Assembly: GCA_030589225.1 (NCBI GenBank) | Contig: JAUUWD010000156.1 | Location: 1 to 5,141 of the forward strand | Length of the DNA: 5,141 nt | Reading direction: 5' to 3' | Source of the DNA: Desulfobacteraceae bacterium | GTDB lineage: Bacteria > Desulfobacterota > DSM-4660 > Desulfatiglandales > Desulfatiglandaceae | In this document: piece after piece, positions 1-4,919 of the stretch | Layout of the letters: every line of letters starts with the position of its first letter | Position numbering within the stretch: position 1 is the stretch's first letter | Translations under genes and position numbers: made by a program | Notes under the pieces: generated by a model | Seen by the model: the letters and a program-made list of their open reading frames with translations, nothing else | The model's database searches: none | Told to the model about the DNA's origin: nothing

Positions 1-252
1 CCTTCTACTCAAAAGTCTCTTGTGGCATCTTCCCTTGTTGCTCCATTATAAGTTGAAAGTCCTGTGATTTATTTGGTGTTGATTCGCTACATGTTGGGGT
101 AATATTACATGAAGAACACCCACAACTGCATCATTCCTCTATGTTTTCATTAGAACCGCCAACGGTTCGACTGGATCTAATTTATGCATTCCTTATTGTT
201 TATGGGTTGTAATGATGATCTTTATAATTATACTGTAATGGTGAAATTTATA

Positions 253-289
253 TTGACAGAAACTACCACACTGTGGTATTGAGAGTCAA
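253..289 (+). promoter_or_regulatory. TTGACA box with operator-like dyad ACCACACTGTGGTAT
   Basis: TTGACA lies at 253-258. It is followed by a perfect 7+1+7 palindrome, TACCACA-C-TGTGGTA, at 264-278. The symmetry extends outward: TTGAC (253-257) is mirrored by GTCAA (285-289) around the same centre, base 271. A possible -10 is TATTGA at 277-282 (18-base spacer), which is weak. The core ACCACA-CT-GTGGTAT recurs at 698-712 differing only in the two central bases, which argues for a protein-binding site rather than chance. The T-run at 293-299 just after the dyad leaves open a stem-loop terminator reading. No gene obviously starts downstream, so what it would control is unknown. Confidence 0.45.
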
Positions 290-379
290 GTCTTTTTTTC
301 ACCTTGAACTCTTTTTTCATTTCGCTTTCTAAACTTTTCGAACACATCACCAGATCTCTGTTCGTTCAAGGCAGATTTG

Positions 380-569
380 ACCCTAACGTTGCATAAAATT
401 TGAGTTCAAAACGGTATAGATTGGGTCAGCAAGGGACGGTTGGTCATTTTCAAGGACGAAAGCGTATTGAACATACGGTGAGGTCTTGAAAATGGTCAAT
501 CGTTTCTTGATGGCCAGATATAGAGCGAGCGAAGCACTTTTGGACCAAATATTTCTGCAACGTTAGGGT
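380..569. repeat. 190-bp imperfect palindromic element (MITE-like or structured RNA)
   Basis: The ends are exact 14-base inverted repeats: ACCCTAACGTTGCA at 380-393 and its complement at 556-569. Inside lies a second stem, CATTTTCAAG at 445-454 with CTTGAAAATG at 485-494. At the tip is a small hairpin, CGTAT (463-467), loop TGAAC, ATACG (473-477). The intervening arms also match imperfectly, so the whole element can fold into one long interrupted hairpin. No reading frame of note lies inside. TTGAC occurs at both ends (377-381 and 569-573) and might reflect a target duplication, but it overlaps the terminal repeats. The design fits a non-autonomous mobile element or a dispersed structured repeat; a transcribed RNA is not excluded. 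Confidence 0.7.
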
Positions 570-687
570 TGACTTGGCAGGAAAAATCACGGCCTATGTA
601 TGTGAAGAAGGAATTGGGATGAGATCAGACTTAGGCTTTTATTCTATGGGAGATCTATAGGAAGTCTTGAGTGAATTAATGAAGCCC

Positions 688-715
688 TTGACGTTGGACC
701 ACATCGTGGTATGAT
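688..715 (+). promoter_or_regulatory. Sigma70-type promoter with operator dyad in the spacer, upstream of the HTH gene
   Basis: The -35 is TTGACG (688-693) and the -10 is TATGAT (710-715), with a 16-base spacer. Transcription would start near 722, giving a leader of about 19 bases with GGAG at 728-731, nine bases before the ATG at 741. The spacer holds the dyad ACCAC-ATC-GTGGT (698-710), so a bound protein would block RNA polymerase. A second overlapping dyad, CACATC (700-705) with GATGTG (713-718), covers the -10. The same ACCACAnnGTGGTAT word follows the TTGAC box at 253. The obvious candidate ligand is the adjacent HTH protein (autorepression), which is inference. Confidence 0.6.
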
Positions 716-740
716 GTGTAAAATAACGGAGAAATTTTAA

Positions 741-1127
741 ATGGAAAAAACGGAGTTTTCAAGAATCAGACACCATCTGGGAAAAACACAAAACGAAATG
801 GCACAATTACTCGGTACTTCTCTTAAGGCCATGCAAAGCTTCGAACAGGGATGGAGGAACATTCCTGTGCATATTGAACGCCAGGTGCTATTTCTTCTGG
901 CCATGAAAGGGGATTCCAGTAAAAAAAAGAAGCCGTGTTGGGTGATTGAAAAATGCCCTAAGGCTACCAGGCAAAATTGCCCTGCATGGGAATTTAAGAG
1001 TGGATATCTTTGCTGGTTTATTAATGGGACGATATGTCATGGTGAGGTGCAGGTAAAGTGGAGTGATAAGATGAAGATGTGCCGGAAATGCAAGGTATTA
1101 CAATCTATTTTGTCAACTGTACAATAG
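741..1127 (+). CDS. Small HTH protein with C-terminal two-CW cysteine domain
   Basis: A 128-residue protein. Residues 5-56 read as an Xre/Cro-like helix-turn-helix (KTQNEMAQLLGTSLKAMQSFEQG), with the turn around the GT at 25-26 and recognition helix near 27-37. A Lys-rich linker (61-64) leads to a Cys-rich domain with seven cysteines (66, 72, 80, 91, 99, 114, 117). Two of these are followed by Trp (C66-W67 and C91-W92), the hallmark of the 'two-CW' family found in anaerobic Desulfobacterota-like bacteria. The cysteines probably bind a metal or Fe-S cluster, which would make this a metal- or redox-sensing DNA-binding protein; that role is inferred from architecture. The start is supported by GGAG at 728-731 and the promoter at 688-715. 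The gene stands alone: 115 bp with a repeat separate it from the chrB-like gene. Confidence 0.85.
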   Translation: MEKTEFSRIRHHLGKTQNEMAQLLGTSLKAMQSFEQGWRNIPVHIERQVLFLLAMKGDSSKKKKPCWVIEKCPKATRQNCPAWEFKSGYLCWFINGTICHGEVQVKWSDKMKMCRKCKVLQSILSTVQ

Positions 1128-1157
1128 CATCTGGATTACGCGAAATGGAATCTTTGT

Positions 1158-1222
1158 GGACAGCATCGCAGGTGTGCACAGATATTGTTTTTGATCCTGG
1201 TAATCAGTGCTTATCTGTGTCC
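1158..1222. repeat. Degenerate copy of the palindromic CACAGAT/ATCTGTG repeat
   Basis: The right part, 1187-1222, matches 1730-1765 at 31 of 36 bases, both ending ATCTGTGTCC. The left part carries GCACAGATAT (1176-1185), like TCACAGATAT in the second copy. The left end begins GGACA at 1158, complementary to the TGTCC at 1218-1222, but the left arm between is decayed. It fills most of the gap between the HTH and chrB-like genes and ends 20 bases before the latter's start codon. It is a dispersed REP-like or MITE-like repeat by structure. Confidence 0.65.
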
Positions 1223-1230
1223 TAAAAAAA

Positions 1231-1234
1231 GGAG
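1231..1234 (+). promoter_or_regulatory. Ribosome binding site fixing the chrB-like start at 1243
   Basis: GGAG within an A-rich stretch, eight bases before ATG at 1243. This selects the ATG over the in-frame GTG at 1207, which lies inside the palindromic repeat and would add twelve residues unrelated to the family. Confidence 0.8.
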
Positions 1235-1242
1235 AAAAAACA

Positions 1243-1680
1243 ATGAAATGGATAACACGATCTCATGTCCACGTAGACCGTGTGGCATGTCCTTGGCTCA
1301 TCAGACGATTTGTGGATTCAAATGCGGAATTTGTATTCGTCCCCAAAAGCCAGATTGATGACATGGCCGGGCAGGAAGGCGCCATACCATTTGACGCACC
1401 TGGTGTTGAACTCGGTCATCAAGACGGTTTATGCACCTTTGATGTCATTATTAAAAAGTATGAACTTACTGATAACGCATTGCTGAGAATGGCCAAAATC
1501 GTTAATGCAGCTGATACTGACAGGCTGGAGGATGATCCCGTGGCCGCCGGTTTGGAGGCCATTGCCGTTGGCTATGGTGTCCGTTTCCCAAACGACCATG
1601 AGAATCTTAAACATCAGTTCGAAGTCTATGACGCGCTCTACGCCTGGTGCAGGCTTCAGGTTGCGGGTGAAACAAATTGA
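1243..1680 (+). CDS. ChrB-like chromate resistance protein (C-terminal ChrB domain only)
   Basis: A 145-residue cytoplasmic protein matching the C-terminal domain of ChrB (chromate resistance family). Recognisable blocks are W3-ITRSHVHVDRVACPWLIRRF (3-23), FVP at 32-34, PFDAPGVELGH (49-59), a Cys at 64 followed by FD (66-67), and VNAADTDR (87-94). Conserved His, Asp and Cys residues (H8, D12, C16, H59, C64, D91, D93) could form a metal or oxyanion site; that is my inference. Full-length ChrB proteins carry an extra N-terminal part that is missing here, and single-domain forms are common in anaerobes. No chrA transporter is visible; instead an MFS transporter follows on the same strand after a 99-bp gap containing a palindromic repeat. 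ChrB proteins have been linked to sensing or handling chromate, but the natural substrate in this organism is unknown. Confidence 0.88.
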   Translation: MKWITRSHVHVDRVACPWLIRRFVDSNAEFVFVPKSQIDDMAGQEGAIPFDAPGVELGHQDGLCTFDVIIKKYELTDNALLRMAKIVNAADTDRLEDDPVAAGLEAIAVGYGVRFPNDHENLKHQFEVYDALYAWCRLQVAGETN

Positions 1681-1683
1681 TAG

Positions 1684-1765
1684 GGACGCAGATTTTCACA
1701 GATATATGCTGACAGTTTTTTGGGTAACCGTTTTTGATCTTGATAATCTGTGTTCATCTGTGTCC
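1684..1765. repeat. Palindromic REP/MITE-like repeat between chrB-like and MFS genes
   Basis: The left arm at 1684-1703 begins GGACGCAGATTTTCACAGAT. The right arm at 1746-1765 is ATCTGTGTTCATCTGTGTCC, and its complement matches the left arm at 16 of 20 bases. Each arm contains a doubled CAGAT/ATCTG word. The 42-base centre has no clear pairing. It begins three bases after the chrB-like stop codon and ends 14 bases before the MFS ATG. A related, more decayed copy lies at 1158-1222, so the two copies bracket the chrB-like gene. Confidence 0.75.
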
Positions 1766-1779
1766 TGATTTATTTTGAT

Positions 1780-2991
1780 ATGGCACGACTGGCCCATATT
1801 TCTGACTTTCTGGGATTGAGAAGAAGCACGGTTGGCATGCTCTCCATGGTCATCCTTGTGGGCATGGGGGAGAAGATGGCCGAGCGATTTTTGCCCATTT
1901 ACTTGATGGCACTCGGTGGCGGAGCTTTGTCGATTGGATTCCTCAACGGCCTCGATAATCTCCTATCGGCACTCTATTCCTTCCCCGGAGGGTATCTTTC
2001 CGACCGCCTTGGCACAAAACGGGCACTGCTTGTTTTTAACATTGTCGCCATGTGCGGATTTCTCGTTGTCATACTGATCCCCGCATGGCAGGCTGTTTTG
2101 GTGGGGGCAGTATTTTTCTTATCATGGACGGCCATCTCTTTGCCTGCGACCATGAGCCTTGTAGCCAAAGTGCTGCCCACAAACAAGCGCACCATGGGTG
2201 TTTCCATGCATTCTCTCGTCCGGCGTATTCCCATGGCGCTCGGGCCGGTGTTGGGCGGTCTGTGCATCGGATTCTGGGGTGAACGAAATGGAGTCCGTTT
2301 AGCTTTTTTCGCTGCTCTACTACTATCTATTGTGGCGGCAGCGTTACAGCAGGTCCTCATCGAAGATGACCCGCCGGAACTGTCAAGTAGAGGTCCATCT
2401 CCCAGACCGGAAAAGAATCCAATGCGGCTTTTTCGCCAAATGAGTCCGTCGCTCAAACGGTTGCTCATTTCAGACATCCTGGTCCGGTTTTGTGAGCAGA
2501 TTCCCTACGCCTTCGTCGTTGTCTGGTGTATGAAGACCATTGCCGCGCCTGTCACCGCCTTACAGTTCGGTATCCTGACGGTCATAGAAATGATCACAGC
2601 CCTGCTCATATATATCCCGGTGGCCTATTTCGCTGATCGAGGTACCAAGAAACCATTCGTTGTCACAACATTTTGTTTTTTTACATTTTTTCCACTTGTG
2701 CTTCTATATTGCCGGTCATTCCCCTGGCTGGCACTTGCATTCGTCTTGCGGGGCTTGAAAGAGTTTGGAGAACCGACCAGAAAAGCGCTTATCATGGATC
2801 TTGCCCCGGAAGACCGTAAGGCGGCCATGTTCGGGCTTTATTATCTTTTGCGTGATGTGATTGTCTCGGTGGCCGCCTTTGGCGGAGCCTTCCTGTGGCT
2901 GATCGGGCCAGCCCTTAATTTCCTGGTTGCCTTTTCATGCGGGCTTCTGGGCACAATCGGCTTTGCCCTTTGGGGAGAGGATCTCAAATGA
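1780..2991 (+). CDS. Major facilitator superfamily (MFS) transporter
   Basis: A 403-residue inner-membrane protein with about twelve hydrophobic segments in two halves. The MFS signature between helices 2 and 3 is at residues 70-81 (GGYLSDRLGTKR), and its counterpart in the second half at 283-292 (YFADRGTKKP). A polar, proline-rich loop (about 195-225) divides the halves. Residues 300-311 hold a Phe-rich run. The substrate cannot be read from sequence. Its position after a ChrB-like gene suggests efflux of chromate or another oxyanion, a role ChrA usually fills; this is inference. Start choice is uncertain: ATG 1780 gives a sensible N-terminus but has no clear Shine-Dalgarno site. An in-frame GTG at 1750 lies inside the repeat and is unlikely, and ATG 1837 would cut into the first helix. 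The stop is two bases from the stop of the convergent ferredoxin gene. Confidence 0.88.
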   Translation: MARLAHISDFLGLRRSTVGMLSMVILVGMGEKMAERFLPIYLMALGGGALSIGFLNGLDNLLSALYSFPGGYLSDRLGTKRALLVFNIVAMCGFLVVILIPAWQAVLVGAVFFLSWTAISLPATMSLVAKVLPTNKRTMGVSMHSLVRRIPMALGPVLGGLCIGFWGERNGVRLAFFAALLLSIVAAALQQVLIEDDPPELSSRGPSPRPEKNPMRLFRQMSPSLKRLLISDILVRFCEQIPYAFVVVWCMKTIAAPVTALQFGILTVIEMITALLIYIPVAYFADRGTKKPFVVTTFCFFTFFPLVLLYCRSFPWLALAFVLRGLKEFGEPTRKALIMDLAPEDRKAAMFGLYYLLRDVIVSVAAFGGAFLWLIGPALNFLVAFSCGLLGTIGFALWGEDLK

Positions 2992-2993
2992 AC

Positions 2994-3743
2994 TTATGCG
3001 GCTAATTTCTCTTTTTTCAGGATATCTCCCCGGGTGCTGATCACGATCTGTTCAACAGGGATTGCTTTTCCTGCAGCCTGCATTGCCCTTTGGAGGATCA
3101 CCGGGAGGCCTGAGCAGCAGGGCACTTCCATTACCAGGGCCGTAACACTCTTGATGTCAGCAATCTTGAAGATTTCGGTGAACTTCTGGATGTATTCCTC
3201 CACATCATCGAATTTTGGGCATCCTATCATTAAAACCTTTCCTTTAAGAAAGTCCTGGTGAAAATTGGGATAGGCAGTAGGTGTACAGTCTGCCGCTACC
3301 AAAAGATCGGCTCCCTTGAGAAAAGGAGCGATGGGCGGTACCAGGTTTATCTGGACCGGCCAGTGCGATAAGGTTGATTCAGTCCTGGGCTGTGCAATGT
3401 CATCCATCGCCTCTTGGGACGAGGCCTTCGGAACAAAGGTCTGAACCTGGGTTGACGGGCAGCCACAGGCCAGAGGGATATCGAGAGGTTTTTCTTCCTT
3501 TTCTTTCAGGAAAGCCTCCACCGCTTCCTCATCAAAATCTTCTGCTTCCCGCTCTACCATGGTGATGGCACCATTAGGGCATTCACCCAGGCAGGCACCA
3601 AGCCCGTCACAGTAGCTTTCTGAAACAAGGCGGGCCTTGCCATCTACAATCTGTATGGCCCCTTCAGCACACTCGGGTACGCACTCACCGCACCCATCGC
3701 AGAGCTCGTCGTCAATTTCTATTATTTTCCGCATTACTTTCAT
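2994..3743 (-). CDS. Ferredoxin-like 4Fe-4S protein with Cys-containing C-terminal domain
   Basis: A 249-residue soluble protein. The N-terminus is a two-motif ferredoxin domain. Motif one is complete, C15-x2-C18-x2-C21-x3-C25. Motif two is C45-x5-C51-x3-C55-P, with Leu48 where the second Cys normally stands, so the second cluster may be 3Fe-4S, incomplete or absent. An acidic Glu/Lys linker (64-88) follows. The C-terminal part (about 90-249) has ACGCP (92-96), HWPVQINLVPP (127-137), AADC (150-153), GCPKFDD (174-180) and EVPCC (206-210), which I recognise as a block set common in uncharacterised ferredoxin-like proteins of strict anaerobes. Function is unknown; electron transfer is likely. 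Start is set by AAGGAG six bases before ATG 3743. A nine-base tandem repeat lies just upstream. Confidence 0.85.
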   Translation of the reverse strand: MKVMRKIIEIDDELCDGCGECVPECAEGAIQIVDGKARLVSESYCDGLGACLGECPNGAITMVEREAEDFDEEAVEAFLKEKEEKPLDIPLACGCPSTQVQTFVPKASSQEAMDDIAQPRTESTLSHWPVQINLVPPIAPFLKGADLLVAADCTPTAYPNFHQDFLKGKVLMIGCPKFDDVEEYIQKFTEIFKIADIKSVTALVMEVPCCSGLPVILQRAMQAAGKAIPVEQIVISTRGDILKKEKLAA

Positions 3744-3749
3744 GGTATA

Positions 3750-3755
3750 CTCCTT
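3750..3755 (-). promoter_or_regulatory. Shine-Dalgarno site of the ferredoxin-like gene
   Basis: Read on the minus strand it is AAGGAG, six bases before the ATG at 3743. It favours this start over the in-frame ATG three codons further in (MKVM). Confidence 0.8.
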
Positions 3756-3771
3756 TTTAGAGAATAAGTGC

Positions 3772-3807
3772 CTAAAGTGAACTAAAGTGTCTAAAGTGCC
3801 TAAAGTT
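3772..3807. repeat. Four-copy CTAAAGTG tandem repeat upstream of the ferredoxin-like gene
   Basis: CTAAAGTG begins at 3772, 3782 and 3791, and a last variant CTAAAGTT at 3800, giving steps of 10, 9 and 9 bases. On the minus strand it reads as CACTTTAG units. It lies 16 bases upstream of the ribosome binding site, so it is probably in the leader or promoter of the ferredoxin-like gene. Copy number could vary by slippage. No good -35/-10 pair is evident around it. Confidence 0.7.
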
Positions 3808-3848
3808 TTAAAAGTTCTGAAACATCAGACCTGAAAATTTAAGGGTTC

Positions 3849-3940
3849 AGGGATTTTGGAATTGAGGGATTTTTTTTAAGAAAAAAGATAAAAATGGGAG
3901 AGATTAATCCCTAAATTCCAAAATTTACAATCCCTCAATT
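3849..3940. repeat. Compound inverted repeat of GGAATTGAGGGATT-type words
   Basis: AATTGAGGGATT (3860-3871) has an exact 12-base complement at 3929-3940, and TTTTGGAATT (3854-3863) an exact 10-base complement at 3914-3923. The two pairings share bases 3860-3863 and cannot both form fully, so this looks like two inverted copies of a short tandem motif, not a single hairpin. The gap holds A-rich and T-rich runs. It lies just past the HD gene's stop codon on the minus strand. No T-run follows a stem in that direction, so I do not call an intrinsic terminator. Confidence 0.65.
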
Positions 3941-3949
3941 TCTTTTGCG

Positions 3950-4675
3950 CTATAAAAGTACCTTACTTGCTAAACTACGTCCGCTTTCGGTCAGAAACGA
4001 TTTCTCAATAACACCGGGCAATTCCTTTGGATCCGTGGGGCTTTTCTTTTCGTTTTCCTCTAAGTTGACAATCATGTCTGCATCATAAACGCTTTTGAAA
4101 TTGGTGTTTTCTTCTGTGCCCGGATGATGGTGATGGCCAATGATATCGCATACCTCATTTATCAAGTCTTCTTTGGCCTTCAACCGGGTCAAAATATCCC
4201 TGGCAATAGGCACTCCCTCTTCTTCATGGTACCGGGAAAAGGATTCTGGATGTTTTTTCTCGGCTTCCTTGATTCCGATATCATGGAGATATGTGGCGGA
4301 CAGGATGACGGCCAGGTTGCCACGCTCTTCCCTACCGATCTGTTCGGCATGCCTGGCCGCCCGGATGGCATGGCCTACGCGCTTGAAGTCCTGTTTGAAA
4401 TAGCGTTTCATCTCAATGGCAACCCGGTCCTTTAGGAGATCCTCTTTCTGTGAAAGGAGTTCGGGCGGAATGTTCCCAATGCATTGCTCGGCATATTGAC
4501 AATAAGATGCACAGCCAAAATCCAGGCTGGGATTGAGGAAACGGTGGCCGCATTTGGGACATTTTCGGGTTGGATCGTCCTTAAAGAATTCCACCTCATT
4601 TCCGCATTTGGGACATTTAACTTCGAAAATAGCCCCCGGCTTCCAGTATTGGCTGTCCTGTCCAGGACATTTCAT
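3950..4675 (-). CDS. HD-domain phosphohydrolase with N-terminal zinc ribbon
   Basis: A 241-residue soluble protein. Residues 21-42 form a zinc-ribbon-like unit with two CPKCG knuckles (C21/C24 and C39/C42). A second Cys cluster, C55-x3-C59-x5-C65, follows and may bind another metal. Residues about 98-205 are an HD domain: H102, the HD pair H131-D132 in YLHDIG, a run of four His at 181-184 and D198/D200 in YDADMI. Such domains hydrolyse phosphate esters, often on nucleotides, using a metal; the substrate here cannot be read. The start at 4675 has a G-rich ribosome site (AAAGGGG, about seven bases upstream). A heptamer tandem repeat lies directly before that site. It is on the same strand as the DsrE-family gene upstream and the ferredoxin-like gene downstream, but with repeat-filled gaps of 244 and 206 bp. 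Confidence 0.85.
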   Translation of the reverse strand: MKCPGQDSQYWKPGAIFEVKCPKCGNEVEFFKDDPTRKCPKCGHRFLNPSLDFGCASYCQYAEQCIGNIPPELLSQKEDLLKDRVAIEMKRYFKQDFKRVGHAIRAARHAEQIGREERGNLAVILSATYLHDIGIKEAEKKHPESFSRYHEEEGVPIARDILTRLKAKEDLINEVCDIIGHHHHPGTEENTNFKSVYDADMIVNLEENEKKSPTDPKELPGVIEKSFLTESGRSLASKVLL

Positions 4676-4686
4676 GATTATTCCCC

Positions 4687-4707
4687 TTTCGATTTTCGGT
4701 TTTCGAT
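4687..4707. repeat. Three-copy heptamer tandem repeat before the HD gene
   Basis: The plus strand reads TTTCGAT, TTTCGGT, TTTCGAT. On the minus strand these are ATCGAAA-type units that run straight into the GGGG ribosome site of the HD gene, so a change in copy number would alter its leader but not its reading frame. Confidence 0.6.
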
Positions 4708-4790
4708 TGAAGATTGATTATTGGATCCGCCATGAACCCGTTTAAGTGTTTAATCTGCAGCATCTCAATAAGTCTGGGTACACCGAATCC

Positions 4791-4827
4791 TTCCCACTTT
4801 TGCAAAGGGGGATTGAGGGGGATTTTT
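4791..4827. repeat. GGGGGATT-type dispersed repeat fragment
   Basis: GGGGGATT occurs twice in tandem (from 4807 and 4818), preceded by CCCACTTTTGCAAAGG, which can form a weak imperfect hairpin. The pattern resembles the GGGGGATT palindromic repeats scattered through many bacterial genomes. Only one full arm is clear here, so it may be a partial copy. Confidence 0.5.
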
Positions 4828-4842
4828 CTAATACAGCCCGGA

Positions 4843-4874
4843 GTTATTGAGAACTTACTTTAGTCTTCAATAAC
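4843..4874. other. Stem-loop downstream of the DsrE-family gene
   Basis: GTTATTGA (4843-4850) pairs exactly with TCAATAAC (4867-4874), and two more pairs are possible with a one-base bulge. It lies about 45 bases past the DsrE-family stop in the minus direction. A run of T does not follow on that strand, so it could protect the transcript end or do nothing; it is not a standard intrinsic terminator. A 10-base palindrome, TTGATATCAA, lies nearby at 4906-4915. Confidence 0.4.
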
Positions 4875-4919
4875 CCATATCCTTCATGGAGAAAGCGATA
4901 CTATTTTGATATCAATGGG

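Larger units (their letters stand above)
1..740. other. Long AT-rich non-coding region left of the HTH gene
   Basis: I see no convincing gene here on either strand: frames are short, and none has a ribosome site joined to a recognisable protein. It holds a small hairpin (GAACCG at 153-158 with CGGTTC at 163-168), a TTGAC box with an operator-like dyad (253-289), an 8-base inverted pair (CCTTGAAC at 302-309 with GTTCAAGG at 364-371), the large palindrome at 380-569, and the promoter of the downstream HTH gene (688-715). The stretch 570-687 shows nothing I can name. The first 51 bases are open in one frame from the window edge and could be the tail of a gene to the left, but 16 residues are too few to judge. 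Confidence 0.6.

Noticed and set aside
1..51. Open frame from the left edge ending TAA at 49-51 as the tail of a gene
   Set aside because: Only 16 residues and no recognisable motif; other frames are also open for about this length.
150..180. GGTTCGA at 164-170, like the T-arm of a tRNA
   Set aside because: The flanking bases do not form a T-stem and no acceptor, D or anticodon arms can be placed around it.
1974..2477. 167-residue minus-strand reading frame inside the MFS gene
   Set aside because: It overlaps a clear transporter gene, has no family-like pattern and is rich in Arg/Ser/Thr as expected of an antisense frame.
3772..3807. Possible CRISPR array
   Set aside because: The units are 8-10 bases with no unique spacers; it is a simple tandem repeat.
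4124..4435. 103-residue plus-strand frame opposite the HD gene
   Set aside because: It is antisense to conserved HD and His-rich motifs and has no supported start.
4720..4775. Minus-strand promoter for the HD gene (TTGAGA, 17 bases, TTAAAC)
   Set aside because: The -10 matches the consensus at only three of six positions, which is too weak to list as a feature.
4617..4805. 62-residue minus-strand frame overlapping the HD start
   Set aside because: It begins with TTG within a dispersed repeat, runs through the heptamer repeat, and overlaps the HD N-terminus in another frame. A decayed gene is possible but unsupported.
4843..4874. Intrinsic terminator of the DsrE-family gene
   Set aside because: The stem is AT-rich and no T-run follows on the minus strand, so it is kept only as a stem-loop.
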